Shown: piece by piece, positions 51,368-59,265 of the stretch
How the letters are laid out: every line of letters begins with the position of its first letter
Numbering within the stretch: the stretch's first letter is position 1
Assembly (NCBI GenBank): GCA_937873095.1
Contig: CALMVI010000080.1
Span: forward strand, 42,711 to 106,710
Direction: 5' to 3'
From: an uncultured Acetobacteraceae bacterium
GTDB lineage: Bacteria > Pseudomonadota > Alphaproteobacteria > Acetobacterales > Acetobacteraceae
DNA: 64,000 bases
Position numbers and translations under genes: made by a program
The notes under the pieces: model-generated
What the model was told of the DNA's origin: nothing
Database searches by the model: none
The model's input: the letters and a program-made list of their open reading frames with translations, nothing else

Positions 51368-53437
51368 ATGTCTTGTAAGCTGAAGACTGCGTTGCTGTGC
51401 GCGACCGTGCTTGCCGGTGCGCCGATGGCCTCGGCCGCCCCGCTGGTGACCGGCGCGGTGGATGACGCGGCCACAATCGCCATCGCCGGCGAGCGGTCGC
51501 CCAACCTGGCGGTCGCGCGCGACCTCGGCACGCTGGCCGACTTCACGGTGCTGCCGCACGTCACCATGGTGCTCAAGCGCCCTGCGGCGCTGCAGGCGGC
51601 GTTCGACAAGCTCGTGCACGACCAGACCGATGCGGCCTCGCCCTCGTACCACAAATGGCTGTCGCCTGCTGACCTGCGCGCCTACGGGCCGGACCAGGCC
51701 GACATCGCCCGCACCGTCGCCTGGCTGCAGAGCCACGGGCTGACGGTCAACCGGGTGGCGCCGAGCGGCATGTCGATCGACTTCGCGGGTTCCGCCGCCG
51801 CCATCGCCGGCGCATTCCACACCTCGCTGCACAACGTGTCGTTCGCGGGTGAGACGCACATCGCCAACATGAGCGACCTGGCGATCCCCGCCGCGCTGTC
51901 CCCTGTGGTGCGCGGCGCCACGCTGTCGAACTTCTTTCCCAAGCCGAACATGGTCAAGCCGAGCCCGGGCTTCACCCTGCCCACCAGCCCGACCTTCTAC
52001 GCGGTGGGCGCCCAGGACTTCGCCACCATCTACAACGTGCAGTCGCTGCGTTCGGCGGCGACGAACTTCTACGGCCAGCCGATCACCGGCACCGGCGTCA
52101 CGGTGGCCGTCGTCGAACAGACCGACATCAGCCCTGCGGACTGGACCACGTTCCGCACGCAGTTCGGCCTGGGCGGCTATGCCGGCACCCTGTCGATCAC
52201 CCATCCGGGCGGTTGCGGCGACCCGGGCTTCACCTTCGACGAGGGCGAGGCTGCACTGGACGCCGAATGGTCGAGCGCGGTCGCACCCGACGCAAGCATC
52301 GTCGAGGCGGCCTGTGCCGGGTCGGCAACCACCTTCGGGGTCGAGACCACGCTGCAGAACCTGGTCGAACTCGGCACGCCGGCAAGCGTGCTCAGCATCA
52401 GCTATGGCGGTTCGGAGGCGGGCAACGGCCTGACCTTCCTGCAAGGCTGGAACGACCTGGTCGAGATGGGTGCCTCCGAAGGGCTGTCGATCATGATCTC
52501 CACCGGCGACGGCGGCGTGTCGGCCAACACGGGGGGCATCACCGGCAACGGCATCGCGGTCAACGGCCTGTCGACGAACGCCTACAACACCTCGCTCGGC
52601 GGGACCGATTTCTACGACACCGCACTCGGCCAGAACGCGAAATACTGGTCGGCGAAGAACATGGTGGGCAAGTCGTCGGCCATGTCCTACGTGCCGGAAA
52701 TCCCGTGGGACAATTCCTGCTCCAGCTCGATCGTGGTGAAGTATCTCGGCTACCCGGGCGCGCTGGCCAGCTGCAACGCCAGCCCGACCAACCCGGGCGA
52801 CGGCGTACCGTTCGTGCAGAACGACGTAGGCGGCACCGGCGGGCAGAGCATCTACTTCGCCAAGCCCGACTGGCAGAACATCGGCGTGCGCGGCGTGCCG
52901 AAGGACGGCGTGCGCGACCAGCCGGACGTGTCCCTGTTCGCATCCAACGGCAGCTGGGGACATTTCTACGTGTTCTGCATGTCCAACAGGAACACCGGCG
53001 GCACACGCTGCAACTACGGCAACATCAACGACGTGTTCGGCAACGCGGCGGGCGGAACGTCGTTCGCGGCCCCCGCCTTCGCCGGCATCATGGCGCTGGT
53101 GGACGAGGTGAAGGGCATCAAGGTCGGCAACGCTTCGCCGCGCCTGTACCAGCTGGCCCAGCTGCAGTTCGACAACTCCGTGCTGAGCCTGAAATGTAAC
53201 GCCACGCTGGGCAACGCCATCTCGACCGCCTGCGTGTTCAACAACGTCACCACCGGCAACAACTCCGAACCCTGCATCGCCGGCACGGTGGACTGCCACG
53301 GCACCGGGGCGCAGGGCATCGGCGTGCTGCGTTCGCCGAACTTCCCCATGGTCAACGCCTTCCCCGCGCAGCCCGGCTACAGCCTGGCGACCGGGCTCGG
53401 TTCGGTGAACGTGGCGAACCTGCTCTACAACTACTGA
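51368..53437 (+). CDS. Secreted S53 (sedolisin/kumamolisin) serine-carboxyl peptidase
   Basis: Acid-acting endopeptidase precursor of 689 residues. A signal peptide (TALLCATVLAGAPMASAAP) is followed by the activation propeptide (about 55-195) and the catalytic domain. The Ser-Glu-Asp triad is Glu294 and Asp298 (EAALD) with Ser565 in GGTSFAAP; the STGDGG segment supplies the oxyanion-hole aspartate. ATG 51368 has GGAGG seven bases upstream and is preferred over two TTG codons directly before it. Sedolisins work at low pH, which fits an acid-living bacterium. No dedicated secretion system is adjacent, so how the peptidase crosses the outer membrane is not visible. Confidence 0.92.
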   Translation: MSCKLKTALLCATVLAGAPMASAAPLVTGAVDDAATIAIAGERSPNLAVARDLGTLADFTVLPHVTMVLKRPAALQAAFDKLVHDQTDAASPSYHKWLSPADLRAYGPDQADIARTVAWLQSHGLTVNRVAPSGMSIDFAGSAAAIAGAFHTSLHNVSFAGETHIANMSDLAIPAALSPVVRGATLSNFFPKPNMVKPSPGFTLPTSPTFYAVGAQDFATIYNVQSLRSAATNFYGQPITGTGVTVAVVEQTDISPADWTTFRTQFGLGGYAGTLSITHPGGCGDPGFTFDEGEAALDAEWSSAVAPDASIVEAACAGSATTFGVETTLQNLVELGTPASVLSISYGGSEAGNGLTFLQGWNDLVEMGASEGLSIMISTGDGGVSANTGGITGNGIAVNGLSTNAYNTSLGGTDFYDTALGQNAKYWSAKNMVGKSSAMSYVPEIPWDNSCSSSIVVKYLGYPGALASCNASPTNPGDGVPFVQNDVGGTGGQSIYFAKPDWQNIGVRGVPKDGVRDQPDVSLFASNGSWGHFYVFCMSNRNTGGTRCNYGNINDVFGNAAGGTSFAAPAFAGIMALVDEVKGIKVGNASPRLYQLAQLQFDNSVLSLKCNATLGNAISTACVFNNVTTGNNSEPCIAGTVDCHGTGAQGIGVLRSPNFPMVNAFPAQPGYSLATGLGSVNVANLLYNY

Positions 53438-53445
53438 GCACGGGC

Positions 53446-53469
53446 GGGAGGAGTGGCGACACTCCTCCC
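53446..53469 (+). terminator. Hairpin after the S53 peptidase gene
   Basis: GGGAGGAGTG-GCGA-CACTCCTCCC, a perfect 10-bp stem with a stable tetraloop, nine bases after the stop. No T-run follows, but the position fits a terminator. Confidence 0.65.
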
Positions 53470-53530
53470 CATCGCCGCGCCATGGACGGGATCAACCAAG
53501 ACGATCAGGACATCGACGTCGAGCGGAACG

Positions 53531-53701
53531 TCAAGGCGCCTCGTCGCGCAGCGCATTGACCACGTCGAGCGTCACCCTCGGCTTGCCCAGTGACTGTCGC
53601 GCCAGTGCACAGACGACCTCGCCAAGGCTGCGATGGTGTTGTTCGGCGATTGTCCTGGCTGCCGCCAACACGTCGTCATCGATCGTCAAGGTCGTCCGCA
53701 T
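53531..53701 (-). CDS. Orphan RHH (CopG/VapB-like) antitoxin
   Basis: Small protein of 56 residues starting at ATG 53701 (RTTLTIDDDVLAAARTIAEQ), the standard N-terminal ribbon-helix-helix of VapB-type antitoxins. The C-terminal tail (GKPRVTLDVVNALRDEAP) would normally bind the partner toxin. Only 93 bases separate its stop from the S53 gene, and no PIN-domain toxin fits there or upstream. It appears to be a leftover or stand-alone antitoxin. A longer start at 53743 is possible but adds non-typical residues. Confidence 0.7.
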   Translation of the reverse strand: MRTTLTIDDDVLAAARTIAEQHHRSLGEVVCALARQSLGKPRVTLDVVNALRDEAP

Positions 53702-53746
53702 ACCACCTGCTGAGATGATCCCGAGCTCAGCACCACGCATCATATG

Positions 53747-54040
53747 TCACGGTGAAGAGGCGGCTCGGTGGTGCAGCAGCACGAGCGCACGCCGCAGCCG
53801 GCGGATGCCGCCTCTGACCTGTCCGCGGTCGCATAGCTCGCGGCCCTCGGCCAGCAGGCGTTGCACGTCGACGCTGCTGCTGTGCCGCTCGACGACCTGG
53901 CGGACGAGTTGCGCGCAATAGGCCGGGGTATCGGTGGTCAGAGCGAAACTGGGCGGTTCGTCGGCCAGCACGGGCGGTGCTGCGGACAGCGCCAACCAGG
54001 GCGGCACTGCCAGCAGCAGCATGACGGCGCGGCGTGTCAT
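53747..54040 (-). CDS. Small exported protein of unknown function
   Basis: A protein of 97 residues with a clear signal peptide (MLLLAVPPWLALSAAPPVLA). The mature part has two cysteines (YCAQL, LCDRG) and a basic C-terminus. I do not recognise a family. It overlaps the stop of the upstream histidine kinase by four bases (ATGA), so it is translated with it and may be a periplasmic helper of that sensor. Confidence 0.7.
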   Translation of the reverse strand: MTRRAVMLLLAVPPWLALSAAPPVLADEPPSFALTTDTPAYCAQLVRQVVERHSSSVDVQRLLAEGRELCDRGQVRGGIRRLRRALVLLHHRAASSP

Positions 54041-55467
54041 CTAAGGTGCGTTGATGACAGTGCGGCGTTCTCCGGTGGATGGGGTGCGGATGAAGCCGGC
54101 GTAATGTTGGGCGGGGCGGCGGTCATTGCCGGCACGGTGATGCTGGCGCGCAGCCCGGGATGCGTGTCCTCGAGCGCCAGCTGGCCGTCATGCAGCACGG
54201 CCACCGCCTGGACCAGGGCCAGGCCCAGGCCTGAGCCTGGCGTGTTGCGGGCGGTCTCTCCCCGGAAGAAGCGTTCGGCGGCGCGCGGACGGTCCGCCTC
54301 GGGAATGCCGGGTCCCTGGTCGGCGACTGACAGGGTCACGATGCGGTCGGCGCGCGTGGCGCACAGCGTGATCTGGCCGCCCTGGGGGGAAAACTTGGTG
54401 GCATTGTCGAGCAAGTTGGCCACCGCCTGCTGCAGCAGGTCGCGGTCGCCGAGGATGGCCAGCGTGTCCGGCACTTCGAGCCGCAACGTCAGCCCGTGCT
54501 CCTCGGCGACCGCGCCGTAAAGATCGGCCAAATCGGCGAGCAGCGGTCCGAGATCAACCTCGGCAAAGGCCGAGCGGCGCGCCCCCACCTCGATCTCGGC
54601 GATGCGCATCAGCGCCTGGAACACCGCCGTGACGCCATCCAGATCGGCCACCGCGCGCTCCACGCCGGCGCGCAGCTCGGCCTCCGAGCGCGCGTGCAGG
54701 GCCGCGTCCTCCAGCCGGGCGCGGGCGCGGGTGATCGGCGTGCGCAGGTCGTGGGCGATGGCGTTGCTGACCTGGCGCACGCCGTCCATCAGCTTGGCGA
54801 TGCGCTCCAGCATGGTGTTGATGGACTCGGCCATGCGGTCGAACTCGTCCCCGCCGCCGGTACGGCGCACGCGCGGCGTCAGGTCGCCGCCGGCGATGGC
54901 TTCGGCGGTGGCCGAAACCTCGGCCACCATGCGGCGGAACAGGTTGCGGATCAGCAGCGCGCCGGCAGTGCCCAGCAGGGCCACCACCAGCATCGAGGAC
55001 AGCAGCGTGCTGGTCAGCAGCTGCCGCAGCTGCACCCTGCCCCGCACGTCCCGCCCGACGAGCAGGCGAAAGCCGCCCGGCAGGTCGTAGCGCCGCACGT
55101 CGGCCACCGAGTGCGTGCCGGCCCGGCTGACCTGAAGCTCGTAGATCACGCCCGGACGGGCCACCCGCTCCGGCCAGCGCCCGAGATTGCCGGCGACGGT
55201 CGCGCCCAGCGGGTCGGACACCTCGTAGATCGCGTCGTCGTCCACGTTCTCCGCCAGCCGGTCCTGGATGGTGAGCAGCAGCGAGGGGATGCCGCCCTCC
55301 GACCAGCGCTCGACCAGGCCCTGCGCGTCGGCGTTGATCGCCGCTTCCACCTGCCGGTCGAGCAGGCCGGCCGTGGACAGCCACAGGAACAGCACCAGCG
55401 CGAGGGCGGATGCGGCAAACACGACGCCGAAGAGCAAAGCGAAGCGGAGGCTGGCGGAGCGGATCAT
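54037..55467 (-). CDS. Sensor histidine kinase (HAMP, HisKA, HATPase)
   Basis: Membrane kinase of 476 residues. Helix 1 is at about 8-30, the periplasmic sensor region at about 31-150, and helix 2 at about 152-174. A HAMP domain (about 175-228) is followed by the H-box NAIAHDLRTPI with His239, the N-box NLLDNATKFS and G-boxes DQGPGIPE and GSGLGLALV. Its natural partner is the OmpR-type regulator at 56259-56936, but a toxin-antitoxin pair and extra DNA now lie between them. No convincing ribosome-binding site precedes the ATG at 55467, as if translational coupling to a preceding gene had been lost. Confidence 0.9.
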   Translation of the reverse strand: MIRSASLRFALLFGVVFAASALALVLFLWLSTAGLLDRQVEAAINADAQGLVERWSEGGIPSLLLTIQDRLAENVDDDAIYEVSDPLGATVAGNLGRWPERVARPGVIYELQVSRAGTHSVADVRRYDLPGGFRLLVGRDVRGRVQLRQLLTSTLLSSMLVVALLGTAGALLIRNLFRRMVAEVSATAEAIAGGDLTPRVRRTGGGDEFDRMAESINTMLERIAKLMDGVRQVSNAIAHDLRTPITRARARLEDAALHARSEAELRAGVERAVADLDGVTAVFQALMRIAEIEVGARRSAFAEVDLGPLLADLADLYGAVAEEHGLTLRLEVPDTLAILGDRDLLQQAVANLLDNATKFSPQGGQITLCATRADRIVTLSVADQGPGIPEADRPRAAERFFRGETARNTPGSGLGLALVQAVAVLHDGQLALEDTHPGLRASITVPAMTAAPPNITPASSAPHPPENAALSSTHLR

Positions 55468-55495
55468 TCAGTCTGTCTGATCGCGCTACGTGGCG

Positions 55496-55795
55496 TCAGC
55501 GTTCGACGAGAAATCGGCGCGGCAGGTCGGACTCTTCGTAGAAAACGGCTATTATCATAGAATCGGGTCCGGTCGTGTGTCCGACCCAATAGCGTCCGGC
55601 GAGAGTCCAAGCCTCCCCGTCCCTTGCAAGTTCCGGATAAGGCCGAGGTGCCGACACGCTCCGCCCAGACAGTATCTGCCGAGCCGCTTGGCGAATGGCG
55701 ACTGTCAGGTTACGGCTGGCCTCGGTTCGGCCCTGATTGCGATAATGTCGCCGAAGGATCTCGATCTGCCGTCTAGCACCTTCGGTTTGCCTCAC
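55496..55795 (-). CDS. RelE/ParE-like toxin
   Basis: A protein of 99 residues. The C-terminal half has the beta-strand pattern of the ParE/RelE superfamily (GRYWVGHTTGPDSMIIAVFY followed by ESDLPRR). The N-terminal half has two helices (QIEILRRHYRNQGRT). It starts four bases inside the stop of the antitoxin gene (ATGA), as in many such pairs. Expected to inhibit translation or gyrase. It lies 28 bases upstream of the histidine kinase on the same strand. Confidence 0.65.
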   Translation of the reverse strand: MRQTEGARRQIEILRRHYRNQGRTEASRNLTVAIRQAARQILSGRSVSAPRPYPELARDGEAWTLAGRYWVGHTTGPDSMIIAVFYEESDLPRRFLVER

Positions 55796-55977
55796 CCGTT
55801 GGCGTTGAGCTTTGCCTTCGGCAGCTGCTCGGCCGCGAACTCCGCCGCGTCCTCAGCCTCAAGGGCCTGAAGAAACGGCTCCAGCTCGGACACACGCCCG
55901 GCGGCAATATCTGCCCGTCCGCGCTCGAGTGCGGCGAGCCATGATTTTGGAGCGCTACGGGGTGCTTGGTCCATCAT
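55792..55977 (-). CDS. Antitoxin partner of the RelE/ParE-like toxin
   Basis: Small acidic protein of 61 residues (SWLAALERGRADIAAGRV, then ELEPFLQALEAEDAAEFAAE). It is mostly helical, as expected of an antitoxin that both dimerises and wraps its toxin. A second ATG one codon in is equally possible. The four-base overlap with the toxin gene makes the pair. Family assignment rests mainly on context. Confidence 0.6.
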   Translation of the reverse strand: MMDQAPRSAPKSWLAALERGRADIAAGRVSELEPFLQALEAEDAAEFAAEQLPKAKLNANG

Positions 55978-56056
55978 GGAAGCTTAGGAATCGCTGACGA
56001 TGAGGGGAAGACCGAACATACCACGCTCGAAGTGATTGACCGCCACGAGGATGAAC

Positions 56057-56236
56057 ATGGCTGTAAAAGGTGTGTCCAAGAAAAAGGTTGGTCAAACTGT
56101 CTGGTCAAACGCCGCTTGGAAGGTTGTCGAAGGGCGATTGACTCCAGGCCGGGGACGCCCTCCGAAGCAAAGCCACCTCTTAAGGTTTAATAGCCCGTGG
56201 TGTAAGTCAAACTCACGTCTCCTGTTGCGTCCCTAA
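56057..56236 (+). CDS. Doubtful small basic ORF in lower-GC DNA
   Basis: Codes for 59 residues (start AVKGVSKKKVGQTVW) and has CGAGG six bases before the ATG. Base composition is clearly lower in GC than the neighbours, and it opposes the surrounding genes. I recognise no family. It may be a remnant brought in with the toxin-antitoxin pair. Confidence 0.25.
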   Translation: MAVKGVSKKKVGQTVWSNAAWKVVEGRLTPGRGRPPKQSHLLRFNSPWCKSNSRLLLRP

Positions 56237-56258
56237 GTGGGTTGACTTCACGCGGCAC

Positions 56259-56936
56259 CTACTCCGGCCGCAACATGTAACCCGCATTCCGGATCGTGTG
56301 GATCAGCGCCGTCGGAAACGGCTTGTCGATCTTCTGCCGCAACCGAGACACATGCACGTCGATGACGTTGGTTTGCGGGTCGAAATGGTAGTCCCACACG
56401 CCTTCTAGAAGCATCGTGCGTGTCACCACCTGGGCGGCGTGGCGCATCAGGTATTCGAGCAGGCGGAACTCGCGCGGTTGCAGGTCGATCTTCTGGCCGG
56501 CGCGGCGGACGGTGCGCGACAGCAGATCCATCTCCAGATCACCCACCAGCAGTTTGGTCTGCGGGCCTTCGGACTTGCCGCGGCGGGTCAGCGCCTCGAC
56601 GCGCGCCAGCAGCTCGGAAAAGGCGAAGGGCTTGGTCAGGTAGTCGTCGCCCCCCGCCTTAAGCCCGGCCACCCGTTCGTCCACCTGGGCGAGTGCGGAG
56701 AGCAGCAGCACGGGGGTCGCGTTGTTCTGGGTGCGCAAGGTCTCCAGCAGGCGTATGCCGTCGATGCCGCCTGGCAGCATGCGGTCCAGGATGATGGTGT
56801 CGAACGCCTCGCTGGCCGCCATGAACAGCCCGTCGCGGCCGTTATCGGCGTGCTCGACCACGTGCCCCGCCTCGCGCAGCCCCTTGGTCACGAATTGCGC
56901 GACCGTCGGATCGTCTTCCACCAGGAGGATGCGCAT
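56259..56936 (-). CDS. OmpR-family response regulator
   Basis: DNA-binding regulator of 225 residues. The receiver domain has VEDD (6-9), the phospho-acceptor Asp51 (IILDRMLPGG) and Lys102 (TKPF). The winged-helix domain ends in VIDVHVSRLRQKID and TIRNAGYMLRPE. It lies 84 bases downstream of a Do-type protease gene. Its cognate kinase (54037-55467) is separated by about 790 bases that contain a toxin-antitoxin pair. The arrangement protease-regulator-kinase suggests envelope-stress sensing. Confidence 0.92.
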   Translation of the reverse strand: MRILLVEDDPTVAQFVTKGLREAGHVVEHADNGRDGLFMAASEAFDTIILDRMLPGGIDGIRLLETLRTQNNATPVLLLSALAQVDERVAGLKAGGDDYLTKPFAFSELLARVEALTRRGKSEGPQTKLLVGDLEMDLLSRTVRRAGQKIDLQPREFRLLEYLMRHAAQVVTRTMLLEGVWDYHFDPQTNVIDVHVSRLRQKIDKPFPTALIHTIRNAGYMLRPE

Positions 56937-56939
56937 TGT

Positions 56940-57018
56940 CAGCTATCAGCCTTCAGCTATCAGTCGTCAGACGGTACGCTCCGGCGCCGGCCGTCTGACA
57001 GTTGACGGCTGACAGCTG
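56940..57018. repeat. Palindromic element between protease and regulator
   Basis: GTCAGACGG (56966-56974) and CCGTCTGAC (56991-56999) form a 9-bp stem, with flanking imperfect arms built from repeated CAGCTATCAG / CTGACAGCTG units. It fills the whole gap and may weaken read-through between the two genes. Confidence 0.6.
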
Positions 57019-57020
57019 TC

Positions 57021-58094
57021 TCACTGGTCGGGCTCGGCTTGCGGGGGCTCGGGGGGGCGCCGGCCGACCACCACGGGCACGTCCACCGTCTGGCTGCCGC
57101 GGCGCACCCGCAGCGTCGCGGTCGCACCCGGGTTGACCGAGGACACGTCGCGTATCAGCTCGCGCGTGCTCTCCACCCGCTCGCCGTTGATCGCTGTGAC
57201 GAGGTCGCCCGCCCGCAGGCCGCCACGCGCCGCGGGACCGCCATGGTTGACCGAGGCGATGGCCGCACCCGGCCGCTTGCGGTTGGCGGTGTCGAGCTCG
57301 ACCCCGAGCCAGCCGCGCTCCACATGCCCGCGCGACAGCAGCTCGCCCACGATCTTGGACGCGATTTCCGACGGGATCGCGAAGCCGACGCCCACCGACC
57401 CGCCGGTGGGCGAGACGATTGCAGTGTTCAGCGCGATCACCTCGCCCGACATGTTGAAGCTGGGGCCGCCCGAGTTGCCGGGGTTGATCGGCGCGTCCAG
57501 CTGGAAGAAGTCGTCGAACGGCCCGGCGCCGATGTCGCGCCCGCGCGCGCTGACGATGCCGGCGGTGACCGACCCCCCCAGGCCGAACGGGTTGCCCGCC
57601 GCCATGATCCAGTCGCCCACCTGCACCACCCGGCTGTCGCCCCACGGCACGGCGGGCAGGTCGCGGCCGGCATCGACCTTGATCACCGCGATGTCGGTCA
57701 GCTCGTCAGTGCCCACGATGCGCGCCGGCAGCTCGGTGCCGTCGGTGAAGCTGACCAGTATCTTGTCGGCGCTGCCCACCACGTGGTTGTTGGTGACGAT
57801 GATGCCGGAGCCGTCCAGCACGAAGCCCGAGCCCGCGCCGATCATCTGCTCGCGCCGGCCGCGCAGCCTGTCGCGGAACGTCTTCTCGAACGGCGTGCCG
57901 CGCAGTTCGGGCGGCATGGCCGAGGCCGAGGCCGAATCGGCCACGTTCATCCTGACGGCGATGTTGACCACGGCCGGAACCACGCGCCGCACCAGCGGCG
58001 CGAAGGTCAGCGGCCCGGTCTGCACCAGCGGCTGGGCCGACATGGCCCGGGCGGAAACCAGAAGCACCGCGCAGATGAAGAGCACACGCCGCAT
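57021..58094 (-). CDS. Do/DegP-like periplasmic serine protease with one PDZ domain
   Basis: Trypsin-like protease of 357 residues with a signal peptide (VLFICAVLLVSARAMSA). The catalytic triad is His104 (NNHVV), Asp134 (LTDIAVI) and Ser208 (GNSGGP). A single PDZ domain follows (about 255-345: GWLGVELD, GGPAARGGLRAGDLVTAING), making it DegS-like in layout, but with a cleavable rather than a clear anchoring leader. It precedes the response regulator on the same strand. Quality control of envelope proteins is the likely role. Confidence 0.9.
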   Translation of the reverse strand: MRRVLFICAVLLVSARAMSAQPLVQTGPLTFAPLVRRVVPAVVNIAVRMNVADSASASAMPPELRGTPFEKTFRDRLRGRREQMIGAGSGFVLDGSGIIVTNNHVVGSADKILVSFTDGTELPARIVGTDELTDIAVIKVDAGRDLPAVPWGDSRVVQVGDWIMAAGNPFGLGGSVTAGIVSARGRDIGAGPFDDFFQLDAPINPGNSGGPSFNMSGEVIALNTAIVSPTGGSVGVGFAIPSEIASKIVGELLSRGHVERGWLGVELDTANRKRPGAAIASVNHGGPAARGGLRAGDLVTAINGERVESTRELIRDVSSVNPGATATLRVRRGSQTVDVPVVVGRRPPEPPQAEPDQ

Positions 58095-58253
58095 CGCCGA
58101 TGATTGGCATGGGCCGTGGCCGGTAACAAGAACGCTCGTCCAGGGATCACCAGCCTGACTGCGGCCCTGGCTGTTGCACTCGGTCGCACACGCGGCATTG
58201 CCAAGCGGCGCGGCATGCCGAAATGCTCGCACGCTTCGAAGGGCTCGAGTCCG

Positions 58254-59162
58254 ATGCGTCTCCGCACCCTGGTTGTTCTCGCCTGCCTGGCGCCGGCCGC
58301 CGCGCGGAGCGCGGAACCTGCCCCGGCGCGGAGCGCGGAACCTGCCCCGGCGCGCAGCGCGGAACCTGCCCCGATGCGCAGCGCAGACGCCGAGGGCCCG
58401 CCGCTGCGTGCCGGGGTGCTGCCCAACGCGGTGCCCTTCGTCATGCGCGACGACCAGGGCAACTACACCGGCTTCACCATAGAGCTGTTCCGCCTGATCG
58501 CGGCGCGCATGGGGCGGCCCATCGTCTTCACCACGGCCAGCCAGCCGGCGCTGTTCGCGGGGCTGGACCGCGGCGCCTACGACGTGCTGCCAGGACCGAT
58601 CCCGGCCACGCCCGACCGGGCATCCGAGATGCTGCTGACCGAGGGCTATCTGTGGTCGGAGTTCAGCTTCGGCGCCCGGACCGCGCAGCCGGTGCGCAGC
58701 CTGGCCGATCTGCGCGGGCGGCGCGTCGCGGTGCGGACCGGCAGCCCTTACGAGGAGTGGGTGGAACAGAATGCCGGGCGCTACGGGTTCAGCGTCATCC
58801 GTGCCGACAGCGGTGTCGCGGCGGCCAGCCTCGTCGTGCACGGCCAGGCCGATGCGAGCCTGGGCAGCAGCCCGGTGCAGGAGTATGCCGCCAGCCGCAA
58901 CCCGAACTTCGCCGCGGGTTTGTCGTTGCCGGAAACGCGCACGCATGAAAGTGCGGCGGTGCGCCGGTCTGACGTCGAGATGCGGGACGAGATGGAGGAT
59001 GCGCTACGGTGCTTGAAGCAGAACGGCACGGTGGCGCGGCTGTCCCGGCAGTGGTTCGGACGTGAGCCGGGCGCCGAGGATCTCGAGAACCTCCTGGTGC
59101 CGGGCTACGGCGTGCCTGGCCTGGCAGGATACGACCCCAGGCCGCGCAAGACGCATTGCTAG
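58254..59162 (+). CDS. Periplasmic solute-binding protein (family 3-like)
   Basis: Extracytoplasmic binding protein of 302 residues. The signal peptide (LVVLACLAPAAARSAE) runs into three tandem copies of ARSAEPAP before the mature domain. The binding fold is recognisable from LRAGVLPNAVPFVMRDDQGN, GYTGFTIELFRLIA-like spacing and LADLRGRRVAVRTGSPYEEW. No permease or ATPase gene is adjacent, so its partner transporter or sensor is elsewhere. Two upstream ATGs are in frame but lie in the divergent promoter region. Its TAG stop is part of the following repeat. Confidence 0.82.
   Translation: MRLRTLVVLACLAPAAARSAEPAPARSAEPAPARSAEPAPMRSADAEGPPLRAGVLPNAVPFVMRDDQGNYTGFTIELFRLIAARMGRPIVFTTASQPALFAGLDRGAYDVLPGPIPATPDRASEMLLTEGYLWSEFSFGARTAQPVRSLADLRGRRVAVRTGSPYEEWVEQNAGRYGFSVIRADSGVAAASLVVHGQADASLGSSPVQEYAASRNPNFAAGLSLPETRTHESAAVRRSDVEMRDEMEDALRCLKQNGTVARLSRQWFGREPGAEDLENLLVPGYGVPGLAGYDPRPRKTHC
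58302..58373 (+). repeat. Three tandem 24-bp repeats in coding sequence
   Basis: The unit GCGCGGAGCGCGGAACCTGC plus CCCG is repeated three times (third copy with one change), encoding ARSAEPAP three times at the signal-peptide/mature-domain junction. A length-variable spacer is likely. Confidence 0.9.
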
Positions 59163-59208
59163 AGCAGATACCGATCAGACGGAATCGTCTGATCGGGTGA
59201 AGATGCTC
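59160..59208. repeat. TAGAGCAG palindromic repeat
   Basis: Supplies the TAG stop of the solute-binding protein. The stem CCGATCAGACG / CGTCTGATCGG is perfect over the loop GAAT, and the element closes with GATGCTC. Nearly identical to the repeat at 25673-25722. Confidence 0.85.
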
Positions 59209-59221
59209 GCAAAACAAGGAG

Positions 59222-59265
59222 CTAGAGCCTGTGGAGTGAACGCAAGTGAACGGAACATGCTCTAG
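59222..59265. repeat. CTAGAGC...GCTCTAG repeat overlapping a start codon
   Basis: CTAGAGC (59222-59228) and GCTCTAG (59259-59265) bound about 30 bases. The likely GTG start of the DUF2272 gene (59246) lies inside it. Confidence 0.6.

Noticed and set aside
53438..53530. PIN-domain toxin partner for the RHH antitoxin
   Set aside because: The 93 bases hold only the terminator hairpin and no frame of suitable length.
58302..58373. Tandem repeats considered as a CRISPR array
   Set aside because: There are no spacers; the copies are directly adjacent and in coding frame.
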